DNA of 64,000 bases from Flavobacterium sp. 9AF (lineage in GTDB: Bacteria > Bacteroidota > Bacteroidia > Flavobacteriales > Flavobacteriaceae), in contig NZ_LR733556.1 of the NCBI RefSeq assembly GCF_902506265.1, positions 1,888,578 to 1,952,577 of the forward strand, read 5' to 3'. The stretch's first letter is position 1. Each line of letters opens with the position of its first letter. A program made the translations under genes and the position numbers. The notes beneath the pieces were generated by a model. The model made no database searches, was not told the DNA's origin, and worked only from the letters and a program-made list of their open reading frames with translations. Below, in pieces: positions 9,100 through 17,584 of the stretch.

Positions 9100-9591
9100 T
9101 TAATTTACGGTTATTTGAAAACGAACAGGCTTAATTGTTCCTTTTACACCAATAGGTTTTGCTTCTAAAATCACTTCATATTTTCCAGAAGACATTTCTG
9201 ATATTCTGTCATTTGAATTGGTTTGAATATTTGATAAAATCGAAATAAAATCAAAAGTCTCCACAGGCATAAACATATCACCAGGAAAAAATGGAATTGG
9301 ATTTCTTTTACTACTTCCTATTATTTTGCCTTCTTTTTTAACCGTAGTTGTAAAAACAAATTGCACCACTTCTTTTTTATCTTCATTTAGAGGAATTGCA
9401 TCAGTAGTAAAAATAAAATGTAGGGGATAATTTCCTTCTCTAAAAGCCGCATAGAGATTTACTACCTTATTATTTTTTAATTTAATTTCCATTTTTGATT
9501 GCTCACCCAAAAGCATTTCACCTTGAACCAATTGCGCATTTGCAAAAAGACCGCATAATCCTATAATTGCAATTAATAATGTTTTTTTCAT
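9100..9591 (-). CDS. Secreted protein of unknown function
   Basis: This 163-residue protein has a classical signal peptide cut after NAQ (residues 1-19). The mature chain of about 144 residues is beta-rich, with a basic KKEGKIIGSSKRN stretch in the middle, and ends in FQITVN. The pattern resembles a small immunoglobulin-like or jelly-roll periplasmic domain, but I recognise no family. It lies 17 bases downstream of the next gene in the series and is probably co-transcribed with the genes upstream (9609-17489). Confidence 0.65.
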   Translation of the reverse strand: MKKTLLIAIIGLCGLFANAQLVQGEMLLGEQSKMEIKLKNNKVVNLYAAFREGNYPLHFIFTTDAIPLNEDKKEVVQFVFTTTVKKEGKIIGSSKRNPIPFFPGDMFMPVETFDFISILSNIQTNSNDRISEMSSGKYEVILEAKPIGVKGTIKPVRFQITVN

Positions 9592-9608
9592 TTTATTTTG
9601 TATTAAAT

Positions 9609-9989
9609 TTATTTCCCATCAAAATATTCATTCAGTACTTTTGTAGGTCTCTTATCGTGAAAATCAATGGTATATTCAATACCTGCACCATATTTTTGAG
9701 TTTGACGAAATAAAGTATAAGTTATAACAAATGTTCTCTTTGCCACCTTATCTGTTACAGTAACTGTCATTTTAGCTCTTGTTCTTCCATCCCCATAATC
9801 AAAGACTTGAGGCACTTCATTAAAAGTAAAACCAAGTTCTGTTTTTCCTCCTACTTTATGATAAATGTGGGTTTTCCCATTTTCTATTGTGAACTTCGGC
9901 ACAGTAGAGTTTGAATCTCTATTTGTAAATATTTGAGCGGAAATTTTACAGCTAAAAAAGAGTAATACAATAAATACAATATTTTTCAT
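9609..9989 (-). CDS. Small secreted protein of unknown function
   Basis: This 126-residue protein has a signal peptide (MKNIVFIVLLFFSCKISAQ). The FFSCK segment could be misread as a lipobox, but cleavage after SAQ fits better. The mature chain has alternating hydrophobic strands (TRAKMTVTVTDKVAKRTFVI), suggesting one small beta-sandwich. No family is recognised. It lies 35 bases after a lipoprotein gene and 17 bases before another secreted-protein gene, in the same long minus-strand series. Confidence 0.6.
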   Translation of the reverse strand: MKNIVFIVLLFFSCKISAQIFTNRDSNSTVPKFTIENGKTHIYHKVGGKTELGFTFNEVPQVFDYGDGRTRAKMTVTVTDKVAKRTFVITYTLFRQTQKYGAGIEYTIDFHDKRPTKVLNEYFDGK

Positions 9990-10024
9990 TGGATATTATT
10001 TTAAATTTTAATAATTATTTTTTT

Positions 10025-10741
10025 TTATAATTTTTGTTGTATAATTTGCTTAGCTACAGCGATAGCTTTTTGTTTATTAATAGCTTCGTTATCGCTAACT
10101 TCAGCCGTTATTTCGAACTCTAATCCTTTATAAAACACTTTTAAATGTTTGTATTTGTTGTCCCATTTTGCATTATCACCCACATTTGAAATATCTGTAA
10201 AAGAAATACCATCCATCATACTGTTTGCCATTTCTTTAGCTGAATTTGCTTGTTCATTAGTCGCTTTTCCTTCTCCTTGCATTTCAGTCATTTTCTTATC
10301 CATCGCTTGGTTTGCTATTTTTATCTCTTCAGCAGTAGGTGTATGATAATCAAATTTAAATTTGTCTAAAGAGGTATTTCTTACCCATGTAATTTCCACA
10401 AAATCATCAATGGGTATATTCATTTCTTTATTAGTAATTGGGTTATTTACTTTTTTCATTCTTCCTTTATCCCAATTGTAAGACACACTATGCGTTGCTG
10501 GATCTTTTAAAATTTTACTGTATTTTTTTTTCGCTTCGTTAGGTACATAACCTGTTACTTCGCTGGCAATTTCTAAGGTTAATAATTCGTCTAGTTTTCC
10601 ATTGTATTCGTCAGAAGTTTTGCCAATGGCTTGTTCAACAGCTTTATTGTTTTCTTGTTCCATTACTGTTGAACTTCCTTCGTTTTTGCACGAAAAAGCG
10701 AAAAGAAAAATAGAGGTTAGTGCTATTATTGTTGTTTTCAT
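10025..10741 (-). CDS. Lipoprotein of unknown function
   Basis: This 238-residue protein has an SPII signal (MKTTIIALTSIFLFAFSC, lipid Cys at 18) and a Glu/Asn-rich spacer. The remainder is mixed helix and strand, with a helical AMDKKMTEMQGEGKATNEQ segment and a basic C-terminus. It contains no metal-binding or catalytic motif that I can see. It lies 12 bases downstream of the 429-residue secreted protein, consistent with one operon. The function is unknown; a periplasmic-face or surface role is inferred from the signal only. Confidence 0.65.
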   Translation of the reverse strand: MKTTIIALTSIFLFAFSCKNEGSSTVMEQENNKAVEQAIGKTSDEYNGKLDELLTLEIASEVTGYVPNEAKKKYSKILKDPATHSVSYNWDKGRMKKVNNPITNKEMNIPIDDFVEITWVRNTSLDKFKFDYHTPTAEEIKIANQAMDKKMTEMQGEGKATNEQANSAKEMANSMMDGISFTDISNVGDNAKWDNKYKHLKVFYKGLEFEITAEVSDNEAINKQKAIAVAKQIIQQKL

Positions 10742-10753
10742 ATTTTATTTTTA

Positions 10754-12043
10754 TTATAATTTTTTAGAACTGTAATAAACTCCGTAATCAACCACATTGT
10801 GATCACCTTGTATTCTAAAGAAACCCGGTTTTACTTCATCCTTACCAATAGCAGCAGTAGATAAATCTGAATAAAGTTTTCTTTCAATTTTATAGGCGTT
10901 TTCAATAAAGACTTTAACTGATCTTTTCCCAACAACTTCATCACTTAATATACCATCTTCTTTTACTTCAAACTGAAATTCGAAATAAGCTTCTCCTTTC
11001 ATTTCTTCAAGAGAATTATATCCGTAGTCATTAGGATTAAATTTAAAGCGTATAGGAGCATTCATTAAATGAATTACATATTTATCATTAGATTTTGCTT
11101 TTGGGATTTCAAAAATTCTACCGTATTTATCCAAATATTTTGCCATATAGGGTTGAATCATCTGTAATTCATTTGTATTTTTATTTTTTATATAAAATCT
11201 TATCCATCCTATTCCGTAGATGTCTTTAGAAGGATCATTTATTAAATAATCTAATTGACATTCATAAGTTACATCATTCGCTTTTTTTAAATTACTTGCT
11301 GGTGATGCAGTTAAGTTATTAAAGGTATTAGAGCTTGAACTATTAGCAATAACTTTATTATTTTTCACATGTTTGGTTCCATCCCAATTACCACCTGTTA
11401 ATGCGGTTGTCCAACCCCATTTTCCTTTAAAACTATTGCCTTCAAAAGAATATTCTAAATATCCCTTGTTACCGTTATTTGTAAAAGTTCCAGTTAATTT
11501 TTTTGTTGTAGGATTATAGGTTGCATCAATGTTTCCCACATCGTGGTATTTTCCTGTAACTTTATTGCCAACTTGTTGTAAAATAATGTAGCCTTGCGTT
11601 GTGTTCCATTTTCCACTCCAAACATTTGTAACGTTTTTAATAGCATCGCTTCCGGCAACTTTAGAAGTTACTTTCCAAATGTAATCTGGGTTTGTAGAAT
11701 ATTTATTATCTGTAGCATAACCCCAATTTCCATCAAAAGAAGAAATACCGCCTTCAAAAAAGTGCAGTTTACCAAATGGACAAAAGAAAACAAACTTCCC
11801 TTCGGCAGCACCATTATGAAAACTACCTACAATTTCTTTTGCTTTATTACTTGAAATACCTGTAATAGTACCAATTCCTTTATAATCGCCATAAATCATG
11901 CCTCCGTTTGGATATTCAATTCCTAGTTCAACAGTTAAATTAATGGTTCCATAATTGGTATTATAAACTCCATCTATAAAGGTTTGTTGCGCATTAGAAA
12001 TAAGACTCAATACTAATGCGATAATTAATATTATTTTTTTCAT
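10754..12043 (-). CDS. Secreted protein with two internal beta-rich repeats
   Basis: This 429-residue protein has a signal peptide cut near SNAQQ (residue 20). Two related blocks of roughly 85-95 residues are visible. One starts at VYNTNYGTINLTVE and ends in FDGNWGYAT; the other starts at WNTTQGYIILQQVGNKVTG and ends in FKGKWGWTT. Both carry G-x-Y-x-G-x-G/N strand patterns and a closing Trp-Gly motif. A separate C-terminal region (about 250-429) follows a Ser/Asn linker. I recognise no named family. It is in the middle of the surface-protein series, 25 bases after the preceding gene. Confidence 0.65.
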   Translation of the reverse strand: MKKIILIIALVLSLISNAQQTFIDGVYNTNYGTINLTVELGIEYPNGGMIYGDYKGIGTITGISSNKAKEIVGSFHNGAAEGKFVFFCPFGKLHFFEGGISSFDGNWGYATDNKYSTNPDYIWKVTSKVAGSDAIKNVTNVWSGKWNTTQGYIILQQVGNKVTGKYHDVGNIDATYNPTTKKLTGTFTNNGNKGYLEYSFEGNSFKGKWGWTTALTGGNWDGTKHVKNNKVIANSSSSNTFNNLTASPASNLKKANDVTYECQLDYLINDPSKDIYGIGWIRFYIKNKNTNELQMIQPYMAKYLDKYGRIFEIPKAKSNDKYVIHLMNAPIRFKFNPNDYGYNSLEEMKGEAYFEFQFEVKEDGILSDEVVGKRSVKVFIENAYKIERKLYSDLSTAAIGKDEVKPGFFRIQGDHNVVDYGVYYSSKKL

Positions 12044-12068
12044 TCTGTTTATATTGTTTTTCCTTTAA

Positions 12069-13010
12069 TTAATACTCAAGAAAATACTCTGTATATCCAT
12101 TAAAGGATACGGTTTTGTTTGCTTGCTTTATTTCTGTAACAGATAAATGAATTTTATCTGCCCCTTTTTTCATTTCAAACTCTAAAATGCCATGATTTTT
12201 TAAATTTTGGAAACCCATTTTATCGGCCATAAACATCGTTGTAAAAGGAAGAATATCATGTTGAAACAACATTGGTTTTGTAGTAACCCAACATATTATA
12301 CTATTAAATTGATTTTCATTTGATAAAACTACTTCGTAAGCGCTACAAGAATATCCTGCAATCATTTTATTTTGGTTCAACTTTTTAAATGTGGGTTTCT
12401 TATAAGAATCTGATTGTATCAAAAAGTTTTTAGAAGTATAGGTTGATGCAATTTTCTCATTTTTATCTGAAAGTCCGAAAACAGAACTTAAACCATCATT
12501 TCGGATACACCAGTACTGAAAAGTTCCTTCACTGGCATTTTGCGGAATCATTTCTAAACCCGCATTTTGCAAACACTCTTTATCTAGCAAAATAAGGGAA
12601 CCTTCTTTGTTAATATAATAGCTGTAGTTTGCTTTATGAGTGCCTTCAGAATCAGATGAAATAACTTTTATAGAAATTTTTTGTTTGCCATAAAAAGGAG
12701 CTCCATTATATGGTTTTGTTTTTACATATTCATTATTAATTTCTGTAGTAGCTAAACCTCCATTTGCATTATTATTATTTCCGCTACCATTATTTCCGCC
12801 CGAATTATAAAAATAATTGTCCTTACAATACTGTTCACGCAATGTTTTTTTTGCTTGTTCCAAATATTTAAGCATTGTGGCATCTGCTCCATTTTTCTTT
12901 GCGTTTTCTATTTCAACATCCATTTGTTGCATAATAGAATCGCACATTGTCTTTTGAGCGTTACTTATAAAACTAATTAGTACTATTATTGTTAAGATTA
13001 AATGTCTCAT
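12069..13010 (-). CDS. Secreted DUF4412-like protein
   Basis: This 313-residue protein has a signal peptide (cut after SNAQ, residue 19), a short helical segment (about 22-62), a Gly/Asn-rich linker, and a beta-rich C-terminal domain. That domain contains KMIAGYSCSAYEVVL and a later CWVTTKPMLF, a pattern typical of DUF4412-type periplasmic proteins, in which a Cys-Tyr motif precedes a strand ending in a WxT motif. Its start overlaps the end of the ELWxxDGT gene upstream by four bases (ATGA), so the two are translationally coupled. The biochemical role is unknown. Confidence 0.65.
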   Translation of the reverse strand: MRHLILTIIVLISFISNAQKTMCDSIMQQMDVEIENAKKNGADATMLKYLEQAKKTLREQYCKDNYFYNSGGNNGSGNNNNANGGLATTEINNEYVKTKPYNGAPFYGKQKISIKVISSDSEGTHKANYSYYINKEGSLILLDKECLQNAGLEMIPQNASEGTFQYWCIRNDGLSSVFGLSDKNEKIASTYTSKNFLIQSDSYKKPTFKKLNQNKMIAGYSCSAYEVVLSNENQFNSIICWVTTKPMLFQHDILPFTTMFMADKMGFQNLKNHGILEFEMKKGADKIHLSVTEIKQANKTVSFNGYTEYFLEY

Positions 13011-14587
13011 TTCTTAATGATTTTTTTGGTATTTTTTTTATCTGTAGATGTATCCAAAACTGTGATGTAATAAATTCCTGTTGGCACCGAAGTAAAATCG
13101 ATAGTATTGTTATCCATTCTAAGATTTAGTTGTTGTCCTTCTACATTAAAAACCTTTATTTGATAAGTCTCACTATTTTCCAAGTTTAGTGTTACAAAAT
13201 CTTCAGTTGGATTGGGAAACATTTGAATATCTTCAGTTGCAAAAGATGTCGTTGCTAAAGTTTGTGGATTAATTCTAAAAACTTTTGTCCCCGCATAAGT
13301 TCCATCGACAGATGCATTAAAATATACATAACCATTTAACTCCATAAATTGTGCAGGACTTGAGCTTGCATTACCTGGTGCAATGTCTTGAATAAGAAAA
13401 GCCTGATCATTAGAATCTAACATCCATAATTCAATGCCAGTAGTATTGTTTGAAGTATAAGAACTAAAGAAAAGAAAACCTTGACTTACAAAAAGTTCGT
13501 TGGAGAAAATATTGTTTACTGTAGGCGTTGTAATCATTATTGTTCCGTTTTCTGTTCCATCTGTTTTCCAAATTTGGCTTCCATTGGCTCCATCATTTTT
13601 ATTAAAATAAAGCTGATTATTAAATGCTGTTAAACCACCTGGTGACCAACTACTATTATTATTTCCAGGAGTAATATCTTTAACCATTAAAGTTCCTGCA
13701 TTCGTTCCATCCGTTTTCCATAGTTCAAGACCATTTGTATTGTCTTTAGCAACAAAGAAAATGTTGGATCCAACTTCTACAAAACCATTTTCTGAAACCG
13801 TTGAACTATCATAATAACTCGCGCTTACAAATATGTCTTTTAATAGACTGGTCCCATTGACAGTACCATCGGTTGTAAAATATTCACCCCCATATTGTTC
13901 ACTCAGAGCGGGAAAATAAACTTTATTTCCAATTTTTTTTGCTCCATAGTACATTTGAGACATATCTGGTGAAGTATTAGGGAACAAATCAGCAATCATT
14001 TCAGAGACAATTCCATTTGTTCTCCAAATCGCCCATCTGTGAGCAGACGTATAGGCATTAAAAAGTATAGCGTTATCATTTAATGCAACTAGATCGAACC
14101 CAATATTTTGCAAAATTTGAGAATCGCCTTGCGTAATTTGAACTTCAGAATTAGGAGTGGTTTGCATTCTCCACAAACTTCTATTGGTATTATTCCCTTC
14201 GGTAAAAAAGATAAATCCGTTTGCTTTAGTAAAACCACTTGGATTGGTTATAGCGTTATTATCTACCATTTTATAAGTTCCTCCAGTAGTTCCATCTGTC
14301 CTCCAAATTTCATCTGTATTGGCTTGGAAATAAATCACATCATCTATAACGGTTAATAAATAAGGATTACTACTTCCAGCTCCAATAACAATATCCATCA
14401 AAATAGTTGTTCCTGCTGTTGTTCCATCGGTTACCCAAAGTTCATTTCCAAAAGTAGGTTCTGTTCTTACAAACACTATTTTGTTATTTACTTTTGTAGG
14501 ATAAGCCCAATAGAAATTTAATATTTGTTCTACTTGAGCAATCCCAAGTATTGGAAACAATAGAAATATAAATAGTTGCTTTCTCAT
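13007..14587 (-). CDS. ELWxxDGT-repeat protein with T9SS type A sorting domain
   Basis: This 526-residue surface protein has a signal peptide (cut after GIAQ), then repeated beta-propeller-like blades marked by ELWVTDGT, IWRTDGT, ELWKTDGT and IWKTDGT, each followed by a Thr/Gly-rich turn. The last 75 residues are a type IX secretion sorting domain (MFPNPTEDFVTLNLEN ... KKIIKK), predicting export through the outer membrane and surface attachment or release. ELWxxDGT proteins are common in Bacteroidota, but their ligand is not established. Four-base overlaps join it to genes on both sides, so it sits inside a tight operon. Confidence 0.85.
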   Translation of the reverse strand: MRKQLFIFLLFPILGIAQVEQILNFYWAYPTKVNNKIVFVRTEPTFGNELWVTDGTTAGTTILMDIVIGAGSSNPYLLTVIDDVIYFQANTDEIWRTDGTTGGTYKMVDNNAITNPSGFTKANGFIFFTEGNNTNRSLWRMQTTPNSEVQITQGDSQILQNIGFDLVALNDNAILFNAYTSAHRWAIWRTNGIVSEMIADLFPNTSPDMSQMYYGAKKIGNKVYFPALSEQYGGEYFTTDGTVNGTSLLKDIFVSASYYDSSTVSENGFVEVGSNIFFVAKDNTNGLELWKTDGTNAGTLMVKDITPGNNNSSWSPGGLTAFNNQLYFNKNDGANGSQIWKTDGTENGTIMITTPTVNNIFSNELFVSQGFLFFSSYTSNNTTGIELWMLDSNDQAFLIQDIAPGNASSSPAQFMELNGYVYFNASVDGTYAGTKVFRINPQTLATTSFATEDIQMFPNPTEDFVTLNLENSETYQIKVFNVEGQQLNLRMDNNTIDFTSVPTGIYYITVLDTSTDKKNTKKIIKK

Positions 14588-15042
14588 TGTTTAATAATTT
14601 TCTTGGTTACAGTAACCGATTTCTCTTCGTTTGCAAAAATCAAATAATAGGTTCCAGAACTTAAAAAGTTTAGATTTATTGAACCTTGATTAACAAAGAC
14701 TCTTTTGAGTTCTTTTCCTGTTACATCATAAATTTGAACTTGCCATTGTGTTATGTCTTGATGTTGTATAAACAATTCGTTTTCAACCGGATTAGGATAT
14801 ACAACTAAAGTTGTATTCTGACTGTTTACCTCATCTATACTTAAAGCATTTAACACTGCGATTTGATATAGAATAGATTCACCTACTAAAAGGTTTCCAT
14901 CAGAATAGGTTCTATTAAAAGCTTCACCAACTAATGATTTTCCATTAGTGGAAGCAGTATAACCGCCACTAAAAGCTTGACGATATAATTGTTGCGAAAA
15001 ACAATTGACCGATAAGAAAAGGAATAGTAGAATTGTTTTCAT
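14584..15042 (-). CDS. Short T9SS sorting-domain protein
   Basis: This 152-residue protein has a signal peptide cut near CFSQ, a short mature segment of about 60 residues rich in Gly, Ser and Tyr (QAFSGGYTASTNGKSLVGEA), and a type IX sorting domain (VVYPNPVENELFIQ ... TKKIIKQ). Such short proteins are nearly all sorting signal. It starts one base after the stop of a tail-fibre-like N-domain protein, the same pairing seen at 48242-51281, and may deliver or anchor that partner at the cell surface. That role is inference. Confidence 0.8.
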   Translation of the reverse strand: MKTILLFLFLSVNCFSQQLYRQAFSGGYTASTNGKSLVGEAFNRTYSDGNLLVGESILYQIAVLNALSIDEVNSQNTTLVVYPNPVENELFIQHQDITQWQVQIYDVTGKELKRVFVNQGSINLNFLSSGTYYLIFANEEKSVTVTKKIIKQ

Positions 15043-15043
15043 T

Positions 15044-16018
15044 TTATTCCTCGTATTTAAAAATAATTGCTCTTATCCCTGCATTATTACCATTTCCATC
15101 CCAATTATTTGAAAGAATTCTAAAATAATAAGAATATAATTCGTTATTTACTATAAAATTTGAGAATGTATCTGTGATGATTTGAAATGATGGACTATTA
15201 GTAGTATCATAATACCACATTGCAGCTGGATTATTTGTGACTGAATTATCAATGCGTACCAAATCTAAACCTATATTAGCTGTACTATTATCTTTAAAAA
15301 TTACCTTAATTTCTGTAACTTTTACCTTATCTGGAAAATTTACATTTACCGTAGAATAATTATCTGCAACAATACTATAAAGTCCCGTATTATGATAATA
15401 TCTGAAATTTTCTTTTTGAGAAAATTCTGCTCCACTAATACTCAAATATTTTACCTGAACAGGCTTTCTTTGTAATTGTCCATTCGCATCAGCCACAACT
15501 TCTCTAGTTCCTGTTCCTGCTAAATCGTCCAGTAATAATCCGTTTTCATTAATCTCACCTTGATAACCATTTGTATAAAAACTAACGTTATTTGAATTCA
15601 ACAATATAAATTCATCATTTTTACCTAATTCTCTTGCGGTTTCTGCTCCTTTTGCATAAGGCACCGCTTTAAAAAATTCATCCGATAAGGTTACAAAACC
15701 ACTTCCTGAGTCAACTTCGATTTTTAATTTTAAATCAACCGTGTCAAAATATACAATAGACAAGTTGTTTATCAATGGTGTTCCTTCACCAATATTCGCA
15801 TTTACAAAACCATTTGCATCTGTAGTTTTTATATGTTGTTCACTAAAAAAAGGAGTTCCGTTTTGAGTAATACTAAATTTTAGCGTAACATTGGTATTGG
15901 CTAAAGCATTCCCGGAATTATCTGCAATAATTCCAGACCAAGCGATTGTTTTATTTGCAGTTTGAGCAAAACCGAAGGTTGTTATTAAGAGTGTAAAAAG
16001 TAGAATAATTTTTTTCAT
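15044..16018 (-). CDS. Secreted protein with tail-fibre-like N-terminal domain
   Basis: This 324-residue protein has a signal peptide (cut after FGFAQ). The N-terminal domain of about 110 residues (WSGIIADNSGNALANTNVTL ... FFKAVPYAKGAETA) matches in pattern the first domain of the 850-residue protein at 48242-50794: an II.D..GNAL start, a central ANG turn and a closing VPYA. The C-terminal 170 residues form a beta-rich domain ending in RAIIFKYEE. It has no sorting domain itself, but a T9SS protein gene begins one base after its stop. A surface or adhesive role is an inference. Confidence 0.65.
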   Translation of the reverse strand: MKKIILLFTLLITTFGFAQTANKTIAWSGIIADNSGNALANTNVTLKFSITQNGTPFFSEQHIKTTDANGFVNANIGEGTPLINNLSIVYFDTVDLKLKIEVDSGSGFVTLSDEFFKAVPYAKGAETARELGKNDEFILLNSNNVSFYTNGYQGEINENGLLLDDLAGTGTREVVADANGQLQRKPVQVKYLSISGAEFSQKENFRYYHNTGLYSIVADNYSTVNVNFPDKVKVTEIKVIFKDNSTANIGLDLVRIDNSVTNNPAAMWYYDTTNSPSFQIITDTFSNFIVNNELYSYYFRILSNNWDGNGNNAGIRAIIFKYEE

Positions 16019-16029
16019 TGTTCTGATTT

Positions 16030-16770
16030 TTAGATGTTTTTATAAGTGTATGTCACTTTGTAAGTCACATTGTTAGAAGTATTTACAAAATCACTTTGAA
16101 TGACAAAACCGTCTGTATCATACTGATTTGTAAATGGATATAAAGTTTGCGTATTATCATCAAAAATTGCATTTACAGGATAAATAGATTGAAAAAACAT
16201 TTCTGAATGTGTAAACTGCATCGCATTAATCAATGTTGGCATGTATTCTTTACTTACAACGTTGTAAAGCGGACCTTTTTTATTTGTATCGAAACTATAG
16301 TCAAAAACATTACTATAATATGTTCTTCTTGAAACATCATTTAAATTGTTTACGGCAAAATTTAAACCTACGGCACTTGAAGAATAGGAATTGTAGTTTG
16401 CATCGTGATTGAATACTATAATTTCGTCATAATATGCATCGTGATATTTTCTTAAAACATTTCCATTGTAAGAATATGTTATTGTAGAAACGTCACCATT
16501 GGTTCGAACCGAACTTTTTGGAATACCATTTTCATAAGTAAAAGTGATGTTCTTAAGGTTTGGATTGATTAAAGTTGAATGGGTTATTTTAGAAATTCTC
16601 TTATTGCTATCATATTCATATTTTAGTGTATTGCTACTAAAACTATTAGAATCTGTTCCTTCTACTTTAATTTTATCAATAACTTTAACTGTTGTAATTT
16701 GTGGTTGCTCATCATCATTGGAACAAGAGAATGATAACATAGCTAAGCATAATAAGAATATTTTTTTCAT
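16030..16770 (-). CDS. Lipoprotein, paralogue of its upstream neighbour
   Basis: This 246-residue protein begins MKKIFLLCLAMLSFSCSNDD (lipid Cys at 16). The mature part contains a YD-like pattern (LKYEYDSNKRISKITHS, TFTYENGIPKSSVR), as in DUF4595/RHS-like lipoproteins of Bacteroidota, and ends in TYKNI. It is a tandem paralogue of the gene two bases upstream: the first 73 bases are nearly identical between the two while the rest has diverged. A surface or periplasmic lipoprotein is likely; the ligand is unknown. Confidence 0.7.
   Translation of the reverse strand: MKKIFLLCLAMLSFSCSNDDEQPQITTVKVIDKIKVEGTDSNSFSSNTLKYEYDSNKRISKITHSTLINPNLKNITFTYENGIPKSSVRTNGDVSTITYSYNGNVLRKYHDAYYDEIIVFNHDANYNSYSSSAVGLNFAVNNLNDVSRRTYYSNVFDYSFDTNKKGPLYNVVSKEYMPTLINAMQFTHSEMFFQSIYPVNAIFDDNTQTLYPFTNQYDTDGFVIQSDFVNTSNNVTYKVTYTYKNI
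16698..16770 (-). repeat. 73-bp conserved signal-peptide block, copy B
   Basis: This segment matches 17417-17489 with two mismatches by eye and covers the start codon and lipoprotein signal. It marks a tandem gene duplication or gene conversion. Confidence 0.8.
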
Positions 16771-16772
16771 TG

Positions 16773-17489
16773 TTAAATGTTTTTATAGGTATATGAAATT
16801 GTATAAATTGTAGAATTATTATTATCAGTAAAATCACTTTGAATTACAAAACCATCTTCATCATACTGATTCATAAATGGTATGAAAACAGCATTATTAT
16901 TATCAAAAAAACCATTAACTGGGTATATGGATTGAAAGAACATTTTATTATTCGCAAATCTTACAGCCTGAATGGTTGCAGACATAAAGTTCTTGTTAGG
17001 TAAATTATAAAAAGGCCCTTTTTTACCTGTGTCATCGTAACTATAATCTAAAATATTGGTATAATATGGTTTGGTAGTTATATCCCAAAGTGTATTGATT
17101 GCAAAATAATGTTCACAAGTTGATGCGTAGGTTTTGGTAGGTTGATCAAAAGTAAATGTACACGTTATATCAGTGTCAAGTATTTCTAATTTTTTTAAAA
17201 TTTCATCTTCAAATACAAATTGTCTTAATCCATCATCACATGATTTTGGTACACCATTGTCATACTTAAAATCTATAGCATCATCTATTTCTCCATTATC
17301 TAAAAAATCTATTTTAGAGATTAGCTTTTGATTATCATATTCATAGTTTAATTCATAAAATTCGGTACCATTATTATCTGTTATTTTTAATTTAATTGTG
17401 TCAATAACTTTAATTTTTTGTGGTTGCTCATCATCATTGGAACAAGAGAATGAGAACATAGCCAAGCATAATAAGAATATTTTTTTCAT
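16773..17489 (-). CDS. Lipoprotein, tandem paralogue
   Basis: This 238-residue lipoprotein begins MKKIFLLCLAMFSFSCSNDD. Like its neighbour it carries YD-like strands (LNYEYDNQKLISKIDFLD, FKYDNGVPKSC) and ends in ISYTYKNI. Its stop lies two bases before the next ATG. Four Cys residues in the mature part (for example around PKSCDDG and CTFTF), absent from the paralogue, suggest disulfides. It is the first gene after the OmpA-family gene, separated by 95 bases. It has no catalytic motif. Confidence 0.7.
   Translation of the reverse strand: MKKIFLLCLAMFSFSCSNDDEQPQKIKVIDTIKLKITDNNGTEFYELNYEYDNQKLISKIDFLDNGEIDDAIDFKYDNGVPKSCDDGLRQFVFEDEILKKLEILDTDITCTFTFDQPTKTYASTCEHYFAINTLWDITTKPYYTNILDYSYDDTGKKGPFYNLPNKNFMSATIQAVRFANNKMFFQSIYPVNGFFDNNNAVFIPFMNQYDEDGFVIQSDFTDNNNSTIYTISYTYKNI
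17417..17489 (-). repeat. 73-bp conserved signal-peptide block, copy A
   Basis: This is the partner of 16698-16770, with two mismatches by eye over 73 bases. Confidence 0.8.
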
Positions 17490-17584
17490 TTGTTTATATT
17501 TTATAATTTTTATTGTTTAATAGATTAGCTTCGCTGATTTGTGTTTCGTTCGGCATAACTCTAATTTTTAATTTGGCTCTGCGC

